Source of the DNA: Abelmoschus esculentus
Lineage: Eukaryota > Streptophyta > Magnoliopsida > Malvales > Malvaceae
Direction: 5' to 3'
NCBI GenBank assembly: GCA_035048815.1
Contig: JAUCBN010000016.1
Coordinates: 20,786,178-20,850,177, forward strand
DNA: 64,000 bases
Shown: piece after piece, positions 49,362 to 60,071 of the stretch
How the letters are laid out: each line of letters opens with the position of its first letter
How positions within the stretch are numbered: position 1 is the first letter of the stretch
Notes under the pieces: model-generated
The model's input: only the letters and a program-made list of their open reading frames with translations
The model's database searches: none
Told to the model about the DNA's origin: nothing
Made by a program: the position numbers and the translations under genes

Positions 49362-49379
49362 ATAAACAAGAAAGAAAGA

Positions 49380-50045
49380 TAAACCTAAATTAATACCATG
49401 TGTGTTCGAATGGGGACAAATCACAACTGGTAGGTGTTAATTTTTATGATCGAGATACACTTAGAGGGATGGTAACTGATGTCAGATTACGATGAGTATC
49501 GAAGCAAGTTGTCCTTATGGGTGGACAACCGAGCCAGAGTCGAGTTCTCTATATGGGAAGAGCATCTAGCCCGATTCAGAGTTTGGGGCAAGTCGAGGTG
49601 ACAAGGAATTCCCAGGATCGATTCTATCTTCGTTCTGAGGTGGCGACGAGGGCGTCGCCAAGTTTGATGGGGAGAATGTCACAAGCCGCCAGTTCAAGCC
49701 TGAGAAAGTTGTGTATATTACTGCCCAAGAGGTTCTTAGAGAGATTTTGGGCTTAAAGACACCATCAAACTTAGCCCGATTCATGGAAAATTCTAGAAGA
49801 TAGCTACATTGGCTATGTAAACTGTCCATGTATACTAGGATTTGTTTCCTTAGTTAACAGGGAATATTTTTAGGATTATAACATTGTGGTTGGTAGGAAA
49901 TGATCATAGCAATTAATGTATACTAGAAAATCGTCGGATGTAAGGAGAATCAACTATATAGAGAGAGGTCTCCCCAGTCTCATTTGTATCATCTCATTGA
50001 ATAATCGTGTAACCTTTATACACCTAAAATTTAAAAAGGTATAAT
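49380..50045 (+). mobile_element. Probable LTR-retroelement debris
   Basis: A GC-richer stretch with broken frames (49440-49800), a polyprotein-end-like GATGGGGAGAATGTCAC phrase at about 49664, and then an LTR-like segment ending in TCTCATTGAATAATCGTGTA near 50010. No reverse transcriptase or integrase domain is present and no pair of LTRs was seen, so the call is weak. Confidence 0.35.
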
Positions 50046-50339
50046 TTAAACTCTTATTATTTTTTATTTAAGTTGAATAATGCAATAACACAATTATTTA
50101 AAGCTCAAACTTAATGAAATAACACAAAGAGGCCTTTCCCATGCTAACTAGGTGATCATAAGTAAACTTTGAATTTTATAGGATATTTACCTCTGTTAAT
50201 TATCTCATTACAAAATTAGATATGAAAGAAGAAAAATCAAACATAAAATACAGGCAAACATATTAACGAAACAAACACAACAATTTTAATCTTACACGCA
50301 GGAAGATGTGAAAGTTACCTGATCTGCTACAACATATCA

Positions 50340-50775
50340 ATACCAATGCTATACAAAATCTTGAACTATCCAATTCAACCATGTCTTTTGTAGACATGTT
50401 GAACTATCCTTAAAAACTCAATGTGTCGTGTTCTTATACAATTTTTGGCCACCAAATCTTTTTCTAGTTCGACAATAATTTTTTTTAGTTTATGTCTAAT
50501 TTTTTCATAATCTTTAACCGAAACTTACATGTGTCGTATTTTAGCCTCAAATTCTCTAAATTCATTTTTCGAGAGATGACCATGGCTATGTCGCCGTCGC
50601 CGTCGTTCCATCCTCAATGATTCTTTTATTTTACTCAATTGCAAAGAATACGTACGGCTGCGTACTACAAATACATTAAGATCTTCATTGTTTTAAAGGC
50701 ATTGTAATTCGAAAAAAACGAGAAAAAAATATGTAATATAAGTTATATTTATGTATGGTCGTTTCTAAAAACGGC
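50340..50775. repeat. Diverged direct repeat, copy 1
   Basis: Aligns, with many differences, to 51400-51800. Common parts include TCGAGAGATG.CC..G.TATGTCG, GACTCTTTCATT-like and AAAAATAAGTAT-like words, in the same order. The spacing is about 1.05 kb. It could be an old tandem duplication or the remains of an LTR pair. Confidence 0.5.
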
Positions 50776-51399
50776 ACCTTAAATGCAATTAAAAGACCGC
50801 TAAAGTTTTAAAGCCGTTTGATAAATCTAAATTAATTTTGACTTTTCGATTAAAAAAAACATAGATAACCTGTTAATCTAGTTATAAACTAACAAAAAAA
50901 AAAGATAAAAAATTGAGCGCAGAGATGACGGACTGCCGAGTCGGCAGGGTTAACGGAGGAGAAAGGCGTGACCAAAAAAAGGGTTGTTTTAGGGAACTTT
51001 TCAACTTGTCTAGCGTTGTTGTTCCGGGGAATAAAACTGAGGGGAAAGAAAACCAAAAGAAGCAGTCGAAATGGAAGTCGAAGACAAAGACGAGAGGCAT
51101 TACTCTAAAACTCTCTCAGTTATTTTTTTTATATTTTATGCGTTCTTCTTTTCGTTCTTGAATAGCTATACTCATATTTTACTTTCCGCTAGAACGATTC
51201 AACGTTTTTAGTGCCTTAAAAAATTTGATCTTACAAAGTGAGTTTTCAGGCTGATTTAGTTATTTTTTTAAGAACATCAACTAAAGCTACGCGGTCCAGC
51301 TAGGTCAAGAGTTTAGCTCCGTGACAAGTGGTATCAATTTGTCTAAAAGAATCTAAACTTGTACTTTATTTTAGACTTGCCCCATCCAGCCACTTCTAT

Positions 51400-51800
51400 T
51401 GTATATATGTTAAACGATTCTTAAAGATTCAATGTTTCTTATTATTATACAACTTTTGACCGCTAAATCTTGTTCTAGTTTATGTACAAATTTTTTTAGT
51501 AATATGGTAACAGAACTTATATGAGTTGTATTTCTCTCTCAATCCTTTGTATTAACTTTCAGAGAGATGCCCCTAGTTATGTCGACAGCGGCGGCGTTCG
51601 AGTTTGAGTGACTCTTTCATTCTACTCAATCGCAGAGAATATATATCGCTTTGTTCTAAAAATATATTAAGATCATCACTTTTTTGAATTATAGATTCAA
51701 TCAAACAAATAGAAGAATTAGGCATTGTGATTTGTGAGCAACCGAGAAAAAAATAAGTATTGATCAAGTTATATTTATCCTCTTTATGTATGGGCCTGAA
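51400..51800. repeat. Diverged direct repeat, copy 2
   Basis: Second copy of the repeat at 50340-50775. Just before it, at about 51326, GTGGTATCAATTTG resembles a degraded initiator-Met primer-binding site, but on the wrong side of the repeat for a 5' LTR. Confidence 0.5.
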
Positions 51801-51970
51801 TACGCCGATCTTTTTTGTAACACTTAAAAAAATAATTATAAAGAATTAAGGTTATAGGGTGTTGAATATGCTGATCCTTTTTTTAACATTTAAAATAAAC
51901 TAATTATAATAAACCCTGTCCGCTCTCTCTTATTTTTAATTTTTTTTTCTTAATCGTTCTTATCTTTGAT

Positions 51971-52011
51971 CGGTGGTCGACAATTAATTATAATATTTAT
52001 TGTCGACCACC
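51971..52011. repeat. Perfect 13-bp stem hairpin
   Basis: CGGTGGTCGACAAT and its inverse flank a short AT loop. A compact hairpin of unknown role in the repeat-rich region; a terminator role is not expected in plant nuclear DNA. Confidence 0.6.
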
Positions 52012-52575
52012 GGATCTATAAATATATTACTTTTATTTTTAATTTTTATAAGAATCTCTGCTTTTATAGCACGCTTTCTCTGTCTTTGTGATATGTTTTT
52101 CTGTCTTTGTGACATGTTTTCGTTTTGTGGGTTGATTCATCTGCTCTTGTGGCACGTTACAGCATACCCTAGCGATCGGTTGTTGTTTGCCGGTGATTGA
52201 TTTATCTGCTCTTGTGGTTAGATTCAATCGATGCTAGTTTCTAATTTATATTTTTGTCGGTGGTCTTTCGAAAAGTTATATCCCCACTCCGGTTGATGGT
52301 TGTTTGTCGATGAAATCAGTCTTGGGTAGCGATGCTTTTACATGACAGTTTGGATCGTCTACATCTCCTTCTTTCTTTATGCGCCTCGTTTGGACAGAGA
52401 CAAGAAGATTCAAGAAGCTTCTAAATTTTATTGGTACGCTTAATTTCATAAGAATTTTATTTCCTCTGTTTTTTCGGTGTAAAATGTTTGGATTGTTTAA
52501 TCTAATTTTTCTACTTCTTAAAAATAATGTAAATGTAATTTTTATGTATCTAATAAAAATTCAGTAGCATTTGTT

Positions 52576-52972
52576 AAAAATAAATAAACTAATTCATAGT
52601 AAAAAGGATTAGTTTAAACATATTTTCGTAATAAATAAAAAAAATCGATTTATTTAATAATTTAGGGACTAAATTGATATAATCTATAATAAGAGGACCC
52701 GACAACAAGTTTTGTCCGAAACAAACATTCTCCAACAATTTATATTTGTTGGTGCTGTTTTAAAAACATTTTTCACGTAGTTTCACGAAATTAAACTTAA
52801 TAATTTCATTTTAGCATTAATAATCATTAATCCAAATACCTGCAAACTGCGATGGAACAACTCAGAGCAGTGAATTTCTTACCAAACATGAAACATTCTA
52901 AATTAATTTCTCTTAATTCTTAACCACTAAACAAAATTAACCAGTTTTGTTTTTCTTCTTCTTCGACAAAAA
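52576..52972. repeat. 330-bp direct repeat, copy B (empty-site form)
   Basis: Its left end (ATAGTAAAAAGGATTAGTTT) matches 46801-46820 and its main part matches 48705-49043. Here the two parts are joined directly, with about 20 bp of unrelated sequence, whereas copy A has about 1.9 kb of foldback elements between them. Confidence 0.8.
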
Positions 52973-53244
52973 TGGTAAGATTTATAACAAAGATTTGATT
53001 CCATTTACAGTTCCCTCCGCCATTCACGTTCCTGTGAATCCTCTCAAAAGGAAAGGATTTAAGCCTTGGAAAAAGAAAATATTTTCATGGAATTTTCTCT
53101 CGTCTGAGAAAAAAAGGAAAGGGACATTACGCGAGCTTTCCCTTTTGTTCAATTTAAAGAAACATAAAGAGGAAAGCTCGCTGCTTTTATTTTTTTAATT
53201 TCCCTGGATTTTCGGGAAATTTTCGAATTTCCAAAATCAAAAGG

Positions 53245-53661
53245 ATGGTGACTTTGTTCTCGATCAAATTCCATGAATCCGCATGGTCGCTTTTGTTGTT
53301 GCTACTGTTGCTCGTTGTTCCTTTCTCTTCGTCGTCTTCTTTGGCCGTCGGATCGAAACAGAATTTCACGGCCATCTTGTTGCCGTCCGACGCAGTGGAT
53401 GCATGCGGTAATTCTCCTGTTCGGCGTTATTCCTGTCCGGTTAACTGCTTCAGGACGGATCCCGTTTGCGGCGACGACGGGGTTACGTATTGGTGCGGAT
53501 GCGCAGACGCTCATTGCTCGGGAGCTAAGGTTGCCAAGATAGGATTCTGTAACGTCGGTAACAATGGCGGAACTGTATCTTTCCCCGGTCAGGCTCTACT
53601 CTTGTTGCACATAGTTTGGCTCATTGTTCTAGGAATCGCCGTTTTCTTTGGCCTAATCTGA
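53245..53661 (+). CDS. Kazal-type serine protease inhibitor family protein
   Basis: Small secreted or membrane-anchored protein of 138 residues, single exon. It has a signal peptide (WSLLLLLLLLVVPFSSSSS), then a Kazal-like domain with the plant pattern CPVNCFRTDPVCGDDGVTYWCGCADAHC and a final Cys in KIGFC. The C-terminal hydrophobic segment (ALLLLHIVWLIVLGIAVFFGL) suggests a membrane or GPI anchor. It matches the Arabidopsis Kazal-type inhibitor proteins (KPI-1, At3g61980 type) in length and layout; in that family the hydrophobic tail is also kept. Target protease unknown. The ATG at 53245 directly precedes the signal peptide. The gene lies about 270 bp after repeat copy B, so that repeat forms part of its upstream region. 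Confidence 0.88.
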   Translation: MVTLFSIKFHESAWSLLLLLLLLVVPFSSSSSLAVGSKQNFTAILLPSDAVDACGNSPVRRYSCPVNCFRTDPVCGDDGVTYWCGCADAHCSGAKVAKIGFCNVGNNGGTVSFPGQALLLLHIVWLIVLGIAVFFGLI

Positions 53662-54200
53662 ATTTTCCATTTTCGTATTTTGTAACCAAGAACACAACAA
53701 TTTTCTCTCTTAAATCCTCAGATTCCATAGTCACCATTGATACACTGAAAAGTTTATCAATTATTTAAAATATAAAAATAAAAACTATCATACGAAAATA
53801 TTTGAAAAAAATATTAATAAATTTAAAATAAAAAAATACAATCAAATACCAATTCTTGTTTATCTTAAAAACAACATTAGCATTACTAACCAATACAAAC
53901 TTCACTACTAACTTTCTAGTTCTACCATGTTTCAAACACTTTGAATCTCTTTTATAAGCTTTTTCACGTTCATGATTTCATGGAGCACACAAAGTAAGAG
54001 ACGGTTTACGTAGAGAATTTTCGAAGCTTTTCGCTCATTCAAGGTGTTTTTTTTGTTATGTTTCTTTTTTAAATCATGTTTGCCTTTGACGATGGTGATA
54101 ATGTTGTTGAATTCTTCATCAATCAAGCCTGAACTTGTTTTTATTTTCCATTGGGTGCATTAAAGTTTTGATCTTTTTTTTTTTCAGATCAAAAGAGAAT
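53662..54200. other. Kazal 3' UTR and leader of next gene
   Basis: AT-rich spacer. A strong acceptor (T-run, TTTTCAG at 54181-54187) just before the next ATG indicates that the following gene has a 5' UTR intron. No other feature. Confidence 0.55.
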
Positions 54201-55299
54201 ATGGTGTTTGGGTTTTACGGCGGGAACTTTTATGGTGGAGGGTCTTCAAAATTACCACCTTTGCCTCCTCCGTTTGCCGTCGACCGTCCAGTGAATCCAC
54301 CTATTTATTCTGATACTTTTAATTCACACCAGCATTATCTACCTCATCGGATGAATATGGGGACAATTCCTCCTCCGTTTGTCCCATCATACCTTGATCG
54401 GCCGTCTGGCCTGAACCATGTGCCTCTGTACTGTGATAGCTTGTGGGATCCGGAGATTATGCCGATTCAGTTCGGTGAGGATTCAAGTTTACCTTCATCC
54501 TCTGTTTGCACTGGTAATTACTACCATGGTAGGGTTTCTTTTTGTTGTACTTTACAATCATATGAAAGTTAATCGTTTTCTCTATATGAATTGCTGGAGT
54601 TATGCTGTCTTTTTGTCTTGAATTGCAGGACCTCATGCTTGGCAGAATCCCTCATTCGTGCCTGTTAATTGCATGAATGCACCAGTTGCTTCCAGTTCAG
54701 TACTTCCCGAAACTGATCTACGTGTTCCTCCTATGAATCGAGTAAATTGCAGGATGAATCAAAGTATTTTCTTTGACGAACCATCAGCAAGCATGACTGA
54801 AAAGTCTGCAACATCAAAGATGGCCTTGAAGGATGATGCTGGACAGATGTTCAGAGAAAATTATGGAATTACTTTTGCTGATGTTGGTCCAGATGCTGTC
54901 CAGAAGGCACTTGACTTTCTTGATTCATTCATTGCAGGGGAGAAATTTTCAGAGAGCTGTGATCATTGCAATCCGAATGTCAAGTTGCCATGCTGGAAAG
55001 GAGCATTGGCTTCTTATGATTCCCCACTTCAATCTTCTGTGCCTGTCTCTGTGCAGCTCGGAAAGAAACCTGTAATAGATGATGACTCGAATCGCAAGGA
55101 ACGTAAACCTTTTCCTTTGAAGTTTTCTGATGTTGTTAAACTTCCTCCACGGAAACCAGGTGAAATTAAGATGACTGCTCAAAATGGGAATGTAGGAGAT
55201 GGTCCGGTCTCCATCTTGTCATCCGTAGACAGGAAGACAATTTCTGGCAAAGAACCGGTCTTAGGTTTCAACACCGGTCGATGCAACCTAATTTCGTAG
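54201..55299 (+). CDS. Uncharacterised Pro/Ser-rich protein, possibly truncated
   Basis: Two exons, 54201-54528 and 54629-55299, GT..AG and in phase, 332 residues. I do not recognise the family. Visible parts: a Gly/Tyr- and Pro-rich N-terminus (FYGGNFYGGGSSKLPPLPPPF), a conserved-looking helix (GPDAVQKALDFLDSFIAG), a Cys-containing block (ESCDHCNPNVKLPCWKGALASYDSP), and a basic stretch (NRKERKPFPLKFSDVVKLPPRK). No signal peptide or TM segment, so nuclear or cytosolic. It ends shortly before AT-rich sequence and the organelle-derived block, and the last 15 residues look random (NTGRCNLIS), so the 3' part of a longer gene may have been lost. Confidence 0.6.
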
Positions 55300-56000
55300 T
55301 TTAAATTTTAGGGTTTATGTTAGGGTTTAGTTAGTAAAACTTGCGAACGAATTTGTTTTGCAAGTAAAAGTTTAAATGATTAAAATATATTTTTTTAATT
55401 TTTTAAAATAAAAAATAATAAAAATACTAAAATTTAAAGATTTAAAATATCTGAAAGTTCAACCTATGATTATAATAAATATATTATATTATAGAACATG
55501 ACAATTATTTAATTATGTTCAAAAAATCAAAAAAATAATACAATCAACATGATATATATAATTAATTGATATTCAGAATGTTGTGCACAAAAATAAATAT
55601 AAAATTATCGGGAGAGACATACCTGAAGCAAATCACTTAACGTCGATCCTAGTACTAGGTCTAGCAATCGCAAAACTAACGTGTTTCAAAGTCTGATGAA
55701 CAGAAGACCCTCCAAAAGGAGAAGGAATAAAAAAATCAGGGTCTGAATTTACGTCACCTACCATGTACAGATTCGATAACAGATGAAAGGGGCAGAGTGT
55801 TAGGTTGTAAAACAAAACAAAAAGAATTGCATTAAAGCCAGAATTCAAGGCTGGATTCGAAAAAAAAAGAATGTAGAATAGATGCCAAAAATAAAAATGG
55901 TTTAACACCCTTTAAGGGTCTGAATTTTCTTAACTTTTCAATAGATGCCTCCAACTTTCAAAACTTACAAAAAGACCATTGACATTCGAGTTAATTTCGA
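55300..56000. other. Spacer before organelle block; possible lone exon
   Basis: AT-rich to about 55.6 kb. On the minus strand, about 55638-55762, there is an open segment with an acceptor-like start (ATGGTAG|GTGACG) and the text NSDPDFFIPSPFGG to RPSTRIDVK and TGA. It could be a terminal exon of an unknown gene or chance. The boundary between nuclear and plastid-like sequence lies somewhere in about 55.9-56.5 kb and could not be fixed by eye. Confidence 0.35.
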
Positions 56001-57003
56001 TATAGTACTAATTTGTATAGTAATAGTATAAATATATATTTATACTATTATTATATACTATTATTATATAGTAATATAGTATACAAATCCAAAACAAGTA
56101 ATACTTTTTCGTTTTCACTTCATTTCGATTTCGGATTTTTCTAAATTATTTTTATAAATAAAAGGAATAAAAGGAATTCGAATATCTAACTAATATCTAA
56201 TATGTATTAGAATTTTAGAAAAAAAAAGCCTTCAAATTCGGAAATTCTATTTATTTATTCTATTTATTTTATTTTATTCTATTTATTTTATTCTAAATCT
56301 CAATTTTTTATTTTATATCTATATTTTATATCTATATATATTTCTATATATTATTTATATATTATTTATATATATTATTATATTATTTATAATTTATATA
56401 TATATATTTATATATTATATATTATATATTGATTATATATTGAATTGAATATATATATATTGAATATATATTGAATTGAATATATATTTAATAGATTTTG
56501 TATGAAATTATGAAATTATGTTTATGAAAAGATCTTTCTTTGCTTTGTTTTTCAAACTCTGACGTGTCAACAAATCCATACAATCGTGTCAACAAATCCA
56601 TACAATTAAGGCGCTCTTAGATCCGTGCGACTCAATATTAGATTCGATTTGAGTTGAGTTGAATTAGGTTGGTTTTTTTTTCTTTTTTTTTTTTTACCTT
56701 TACCGGATTCGTGTCATAATTTTGACTCCAAGGATTCACACAAATTTGGTGGTATACCGGAAGAAGTCTCACCAACTCTTTGATTACGGACAGTAAAATA
56801 TGGGAATGATTTTAACCAAGCAACTGGAAGATACCAGTTCCAATCAACAAAGAATACAATAATTAGCAAAAAAACTATACAAATTTTTTAGTTGTATTTG
56901 GATATTCTTTATTGTTTTAGTTTGCTTTAGTTTTAAGAATATTATTTTCATTTTTATTAATTTACTGAATATTTAAAATTAATAAAAGAGAAAATAGAAA
57001 ATA

Positions 57004-57684
57004 TAGGGCTATACGGACTCGAACCGTAGACCTTCTCGGTAAAACAGATCGAACTGATTATTATCAAAATGATTCGGCCTATTTCAAAGACCCAACATGC
57101 ATTTTTTTTGCATTGGGCTCTTTCATTAACTGATAGAAAGATCAGCTAGTCTACCATATAATATATATATTTTTCTATATATATATATTTTTCTAAGAGA
57201 AAAAAAGAAGATGGTTCCGTGTACTCTGATTCATTACTGATACAGGAGCACTCCAAAAGTGTTTCAAAGAAAGGAAGGGTTATCTTGACGTAGGTCTGCT
57301 TCTGGCCTAGATCAACCTAAGTTAAATGGAGTCTCTATCATCCTGATTAAAAAATCAAACATGAAACTTCATACACCTTAAGATTCATAGGACGAAAAGA
57401 GCATTTTTGAGGTCCTTATACTCATTATGCCTAGCATTGAATAGACTGGGTATTCACCCTATCAATATCTCAAATCAACGATGGGTTCGCTTCGGATCTT
57501 GCCTAAACCCGAATCGGACCGAACCATTTGTCAGGCTATTGTTCTCTTGTTTTGTTCTTTCAAAGTAATGGAGTAAGACATTGATTTCTCAAAAGGATCA
57601 ATTCTTTTGATTGCATGATAGACTTCCCTGAAAAACATTGGCGCGCGTGTAAACGAGGTGCTCTACCAACTGAGCTATAGCCCT
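57004..57684 (-). tRNA. trnV-UAC: tRNA-Val(UAC), plastid type, with group II intron
   Basis: Exon 1 at 57647-57684 (38 nt: D arm with GCTCAGTTGG, anticodon arm CTCG TTTACAC) and exon 2 at 57004-57038 (35 nt, completing CGAG, then the T arm GGTTCGAGTCC and the acceptor stem). The two exons give a 73-nt tRNA. The intron is 608 nt, the usual size for plastid trnV. No damage was seen in the exons. As a nuclear copy it is very unlikely to be expressed. Confidence 0.93.
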
Positions 57685-57878
57685 TGTATTTGTGATACAT
57701 AGTTTATCATATTATGTAGATAATTTCTTGTCAAGATGAATATTAGATGACCCAACAGCATAATAATACCTTTTTGGTCGGTTTGATTGGTATTGCTTAG
57801 AAGTAATATTGGATTTATAATCCATCGATGTGATAGGTTCCTTTTCTTTCTCTTTATGTTTCCTTATGATAATAAATG

Positions 57879-57951
57879 ACCTACTTAACTCAGCGGTTAG
57901 AGTATTGCTTTCATACGGCGGGAGTCATTGGTTCAAATCCAATAGTAGGTA
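57879..57951 (+). tRNA. trnM-CAU: tRNA-Met(CAU), elongator, plastid type
   Basis: 73-nt cloverleaf: acceptor ACCTACT pairing with AGTAGGT, D arm CTCAGCGGTTAGAG, anticodon loop CTTTCATACG, T arm TTGGTTCAAATCCAA. It lies between trnV and atpE as in plastids. Confidence 0.93.
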
Positions 57952-58189
57952 GAACTTATTAGATACCGTCGATCCCGGTGTCTAATAAGTTTTTCTACCC
58001 ACCTTCTTTTATTGATTTTCTATCTTTTTCATCCTATTCTATTTCCGTTTTCAATTTTCAAATTTTTCGTTAGATCAAAATCTGATTTAACTTTTGATTG
58101 TATTTGATTCTATTTAATCGGCAGAATCAAAATGGGATGTATAAACAAAAGTTCTGTTTATACGGAAATTCTTTCGATTAACCAACTAG

Positions 58190-58578
58190 TTACGAAATCG
58201 CGTTGATAGCCTCTACTCGTGTCCTAGCCCGTCTGAGAGCTAGATTTGCCTCTTGCCTTCAGCTTTCCTCAAGTTAGCTTCCGCTATTTCAAGAGCTTGC
58301 TGAGCCTCTTGTGGATCAATGTCACTACCCTTCTCCGCATCATTTACTAAAATAGTGATTTCATTGTTGCCTATTCTAGCAAAACCACCCATCAGAGCCA
58401 TCGTTAACCATTGGTCGTTAAGGCGTATTCTCAAAATACCTATATCTACAGCTGTGGCAATAGGCGCGTGATTTGGTAATACGCCAATTTGTCCACTATT
58501 AGTAGATAAAATGATTTCTTTCACTTCTGAATCCCAAACAATTCGATTAGGGGTAAGTACGCAAAGATTTAAGGTCAT
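58190..58578 (-). pseudogene. atpE: atpE, ATP synthase CF1 epsilon, 13-bp deletion
   Basis: Epsilon subunit of the plastid ATP synthase. The reading from 58578 matches the family through LRKAEGKRQ and then stops at codon 113 (58240). The usual protein is about 133 residues and continues with TIEANLALRRARTRVEAINAI. Here the sequence goes from AAGAGGCAAA directly to TCTAGCTCTC. The missing 13 bp equal one copy of an 8-bp repeat (GAGGCAAA) plus 5 bp, so a slippage deletion is the likely cause. The rest of the frame up to the ancestral stop at 58190-58192 is present but out of phase. The atpE start overlaps the atpB stop (ATGA), as in plastids. Confidence 0.88.
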
Positions 58579-60071
58579 TTCTTCAATTTGCTCTCCATTT
58601 CTAAGTTCGTAGCCTTCGCAGTAGCTTCATCGATGTTACCTACCAAATAAAAAGCCTGTTCAGGAAGACCGTCTAATTCTCCGGAAAGGATCAATTTAAA
58701 CCCTCTAATTGTTTCTGCTAGGCCAACGTATTTCCCCGGGGAACCAGTAAATACTTCCGCTACGAAAAAGGGTTGTGATAAGAAACGCTCAATTTTTCGC
58801 GCTCTTGCTACGGTTAAGCGATCCTCTTCGGACAATTCGTCCAACCCAAGGATAGCTATAATGTCCTGAAGTTCTTTGTAACGTTGTAAGGTTTGCTTAA
58901 CCCTTTGCGCAGTTTCATAATGTTCCTCACCAACGATTCGAGGTTGGAGCATAGTTGACGTTGAGTCTAAAGGATCTACCGCGGGATAAATACCTTTGGC
59001 AGCTAATCCTCTTGATAGTACGGTGGTAGCATCTAAATGCGCAAATGTTGTGGCAGGGGCAGGGTCGGTCAAATCATCCGCAGGTACATAAACTGCTTGA
59101 ATAGAAGTTATGGATCCCTCCTTGGTAGAAGTAATTCTTTCTTGTAAAGTACCCATTTCGGTACTAAGGGTGGGTTGATAACCCACAGCGGAAGGCATTC
59201 TACCCAATAAGGCAGATACTTCGGATCCCGCTTGGACAAAGCGGAAGATATTGTCTATAAATAGAAGTACGTCTTGTTCATTAACATCTCGGAAATATTC
59301 TGCCATAGTTAGGGCAGTCAACCCAACTCTCATACGAGCTCCTGGCGGTTCATTCATCTGACCGTAGACTAAAGCCACTTTTGATTCCGCAAGATTTTGT
59401 TCATTAATTACTCCAGATTCTTTCATTTCCATGTAAAGATCATTTCCTTCACGAGTCCGTTCACCTACTCCGCCAAATACGGATACCCCCCCATGAGCTT
59501 TCGCAATGTTGTTGATCAATTCCATAATAAGTACTGTTTTACCTACCCCAGCCCCCCCAAATAGTCCGATTTTTCCTCCACGACGATAAGGAGCTAAAAG
59601 ATCGACTACTTTAATTCCTGTTTCAAAAATAGATAATTTTGTATCTAATTGTATAAAAGCGGGCGCGGGTTTATGAATAGGGGATGTTGTGCGAGTATCT
59701 ACAGGACCTAAATTATCAACGGGCTCCCCAAGCACGTTAAAAATTCGTCCTAGGGTCGCTCCGCCGACTGGAACACTTAGAGGCGCTCCCGTGTCAATCA
59801 CTTTCATTCCTCTCGTTAGACCATCTGTAGCGCTCATAGCTACAGCTCTAACTCGATTATTTCTTAATAATTGCTGTACCTCACAAGTTACATTAATTTG
59901 TTGACCGGCGGTATCTCGACCCTTAACTACTAAAGCATTGTAAATATTAGGCATCTTGCCCGGGGGAAAGGCTACATCCAGTACTGGACCGATGATTTGA
60001 GAAATACGTCCCAGATTTTCTTTTTCAAGCGTGGAAACTCCAGGAACAGAAGTAGTAGGATTTAGTCTCAT
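58575..60071 (-). CDS. atpB: atpB, ATP synthase CF1 beta, intact plastid copy
   Basis: Catalytic beta subunit of the plastid ATP synthase, 498 residues, the standard length, with no stop or frameshift. Landmarks: ENLGRISQIIGPVLDVAFPPG at the start, Walker A GGAGVGKT, catalytic Glu in GGVGERTREGNDLY, Walker B VLLFIDNIF, and the usual end NLEMESKLKK. The upstream spacer shared with rbcL is 1.17 kb, longer than usual because of AT-repeat expansion around 60.65-60.96 kb. Its intactness suggests a recent insertion, or an organelle contig joined to nuclear sequence. In the nucleus it would lack a suitable promoter and transit peptide. Confidence 0.93.
   Translation of the reverse strand: MRLNPTTSVPGVSTLEKENLGRISQIIGPVLDVAFPPGKMPNIYNALVVKGRDTAGQQINVTCEVQQLLRNNRVRAVAMSATDGLTRGMKVIDTGAPLSVPVGGATLGRIFNVLGEPVDNLGPVDTRTTSPIHKPAPAFIQLDTKLSIFETGIKVVDLLAPYRRGGKIGLFGGAGVGKTVLIMELINNIAKAHGGVSVFGGVGERTREGNDLYMEMKESGVINEQNLAESKVALVYGQMNEPPGARMRVGLTALTMAEYFRDVNEQDVLLFIDNIFRFVQAGSEVSALLGRMPSAVGYQPTLSTEMGTLQERITSTKEGSITSIQAVYVPADDLTDPAPATTFAHLDATTVLSRGLAAKGIYPAVDPLDSTSTMLQPRIVGEEHYETAQRVKQTLQRYKELQDIIAILGLDELSEEDRLTVARARKIERFLSQPFFVAEVFTGSPGKYVGLAETIRGFKLILSGELDGLPEQAFYLVGNIDEATAKATNLEMESKLKK

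Larger units (their letters stand above)
46558..53244. other. Repeat-rich, gene-free region
   Basis: 6.7 kb between the HP30 and Kazal genes without an intact gene. It is made of the foldback elements, duplicated pieces, retroelement-like debris and direct repeats listed separately. Open frames here are short and have no recognisable domain. Confidence 0.6.

Noticed and set aside
49517..49756. 79-codon open frame as a gene
   Set aside because: It is part of the retroelement-like debris, with no start context or domain.
51326..51340. tRNA-Met primer-binding-like word for an LTR element
   Set aside because: Degenerate and on the wrong side of the only repeat that could be an LTR.
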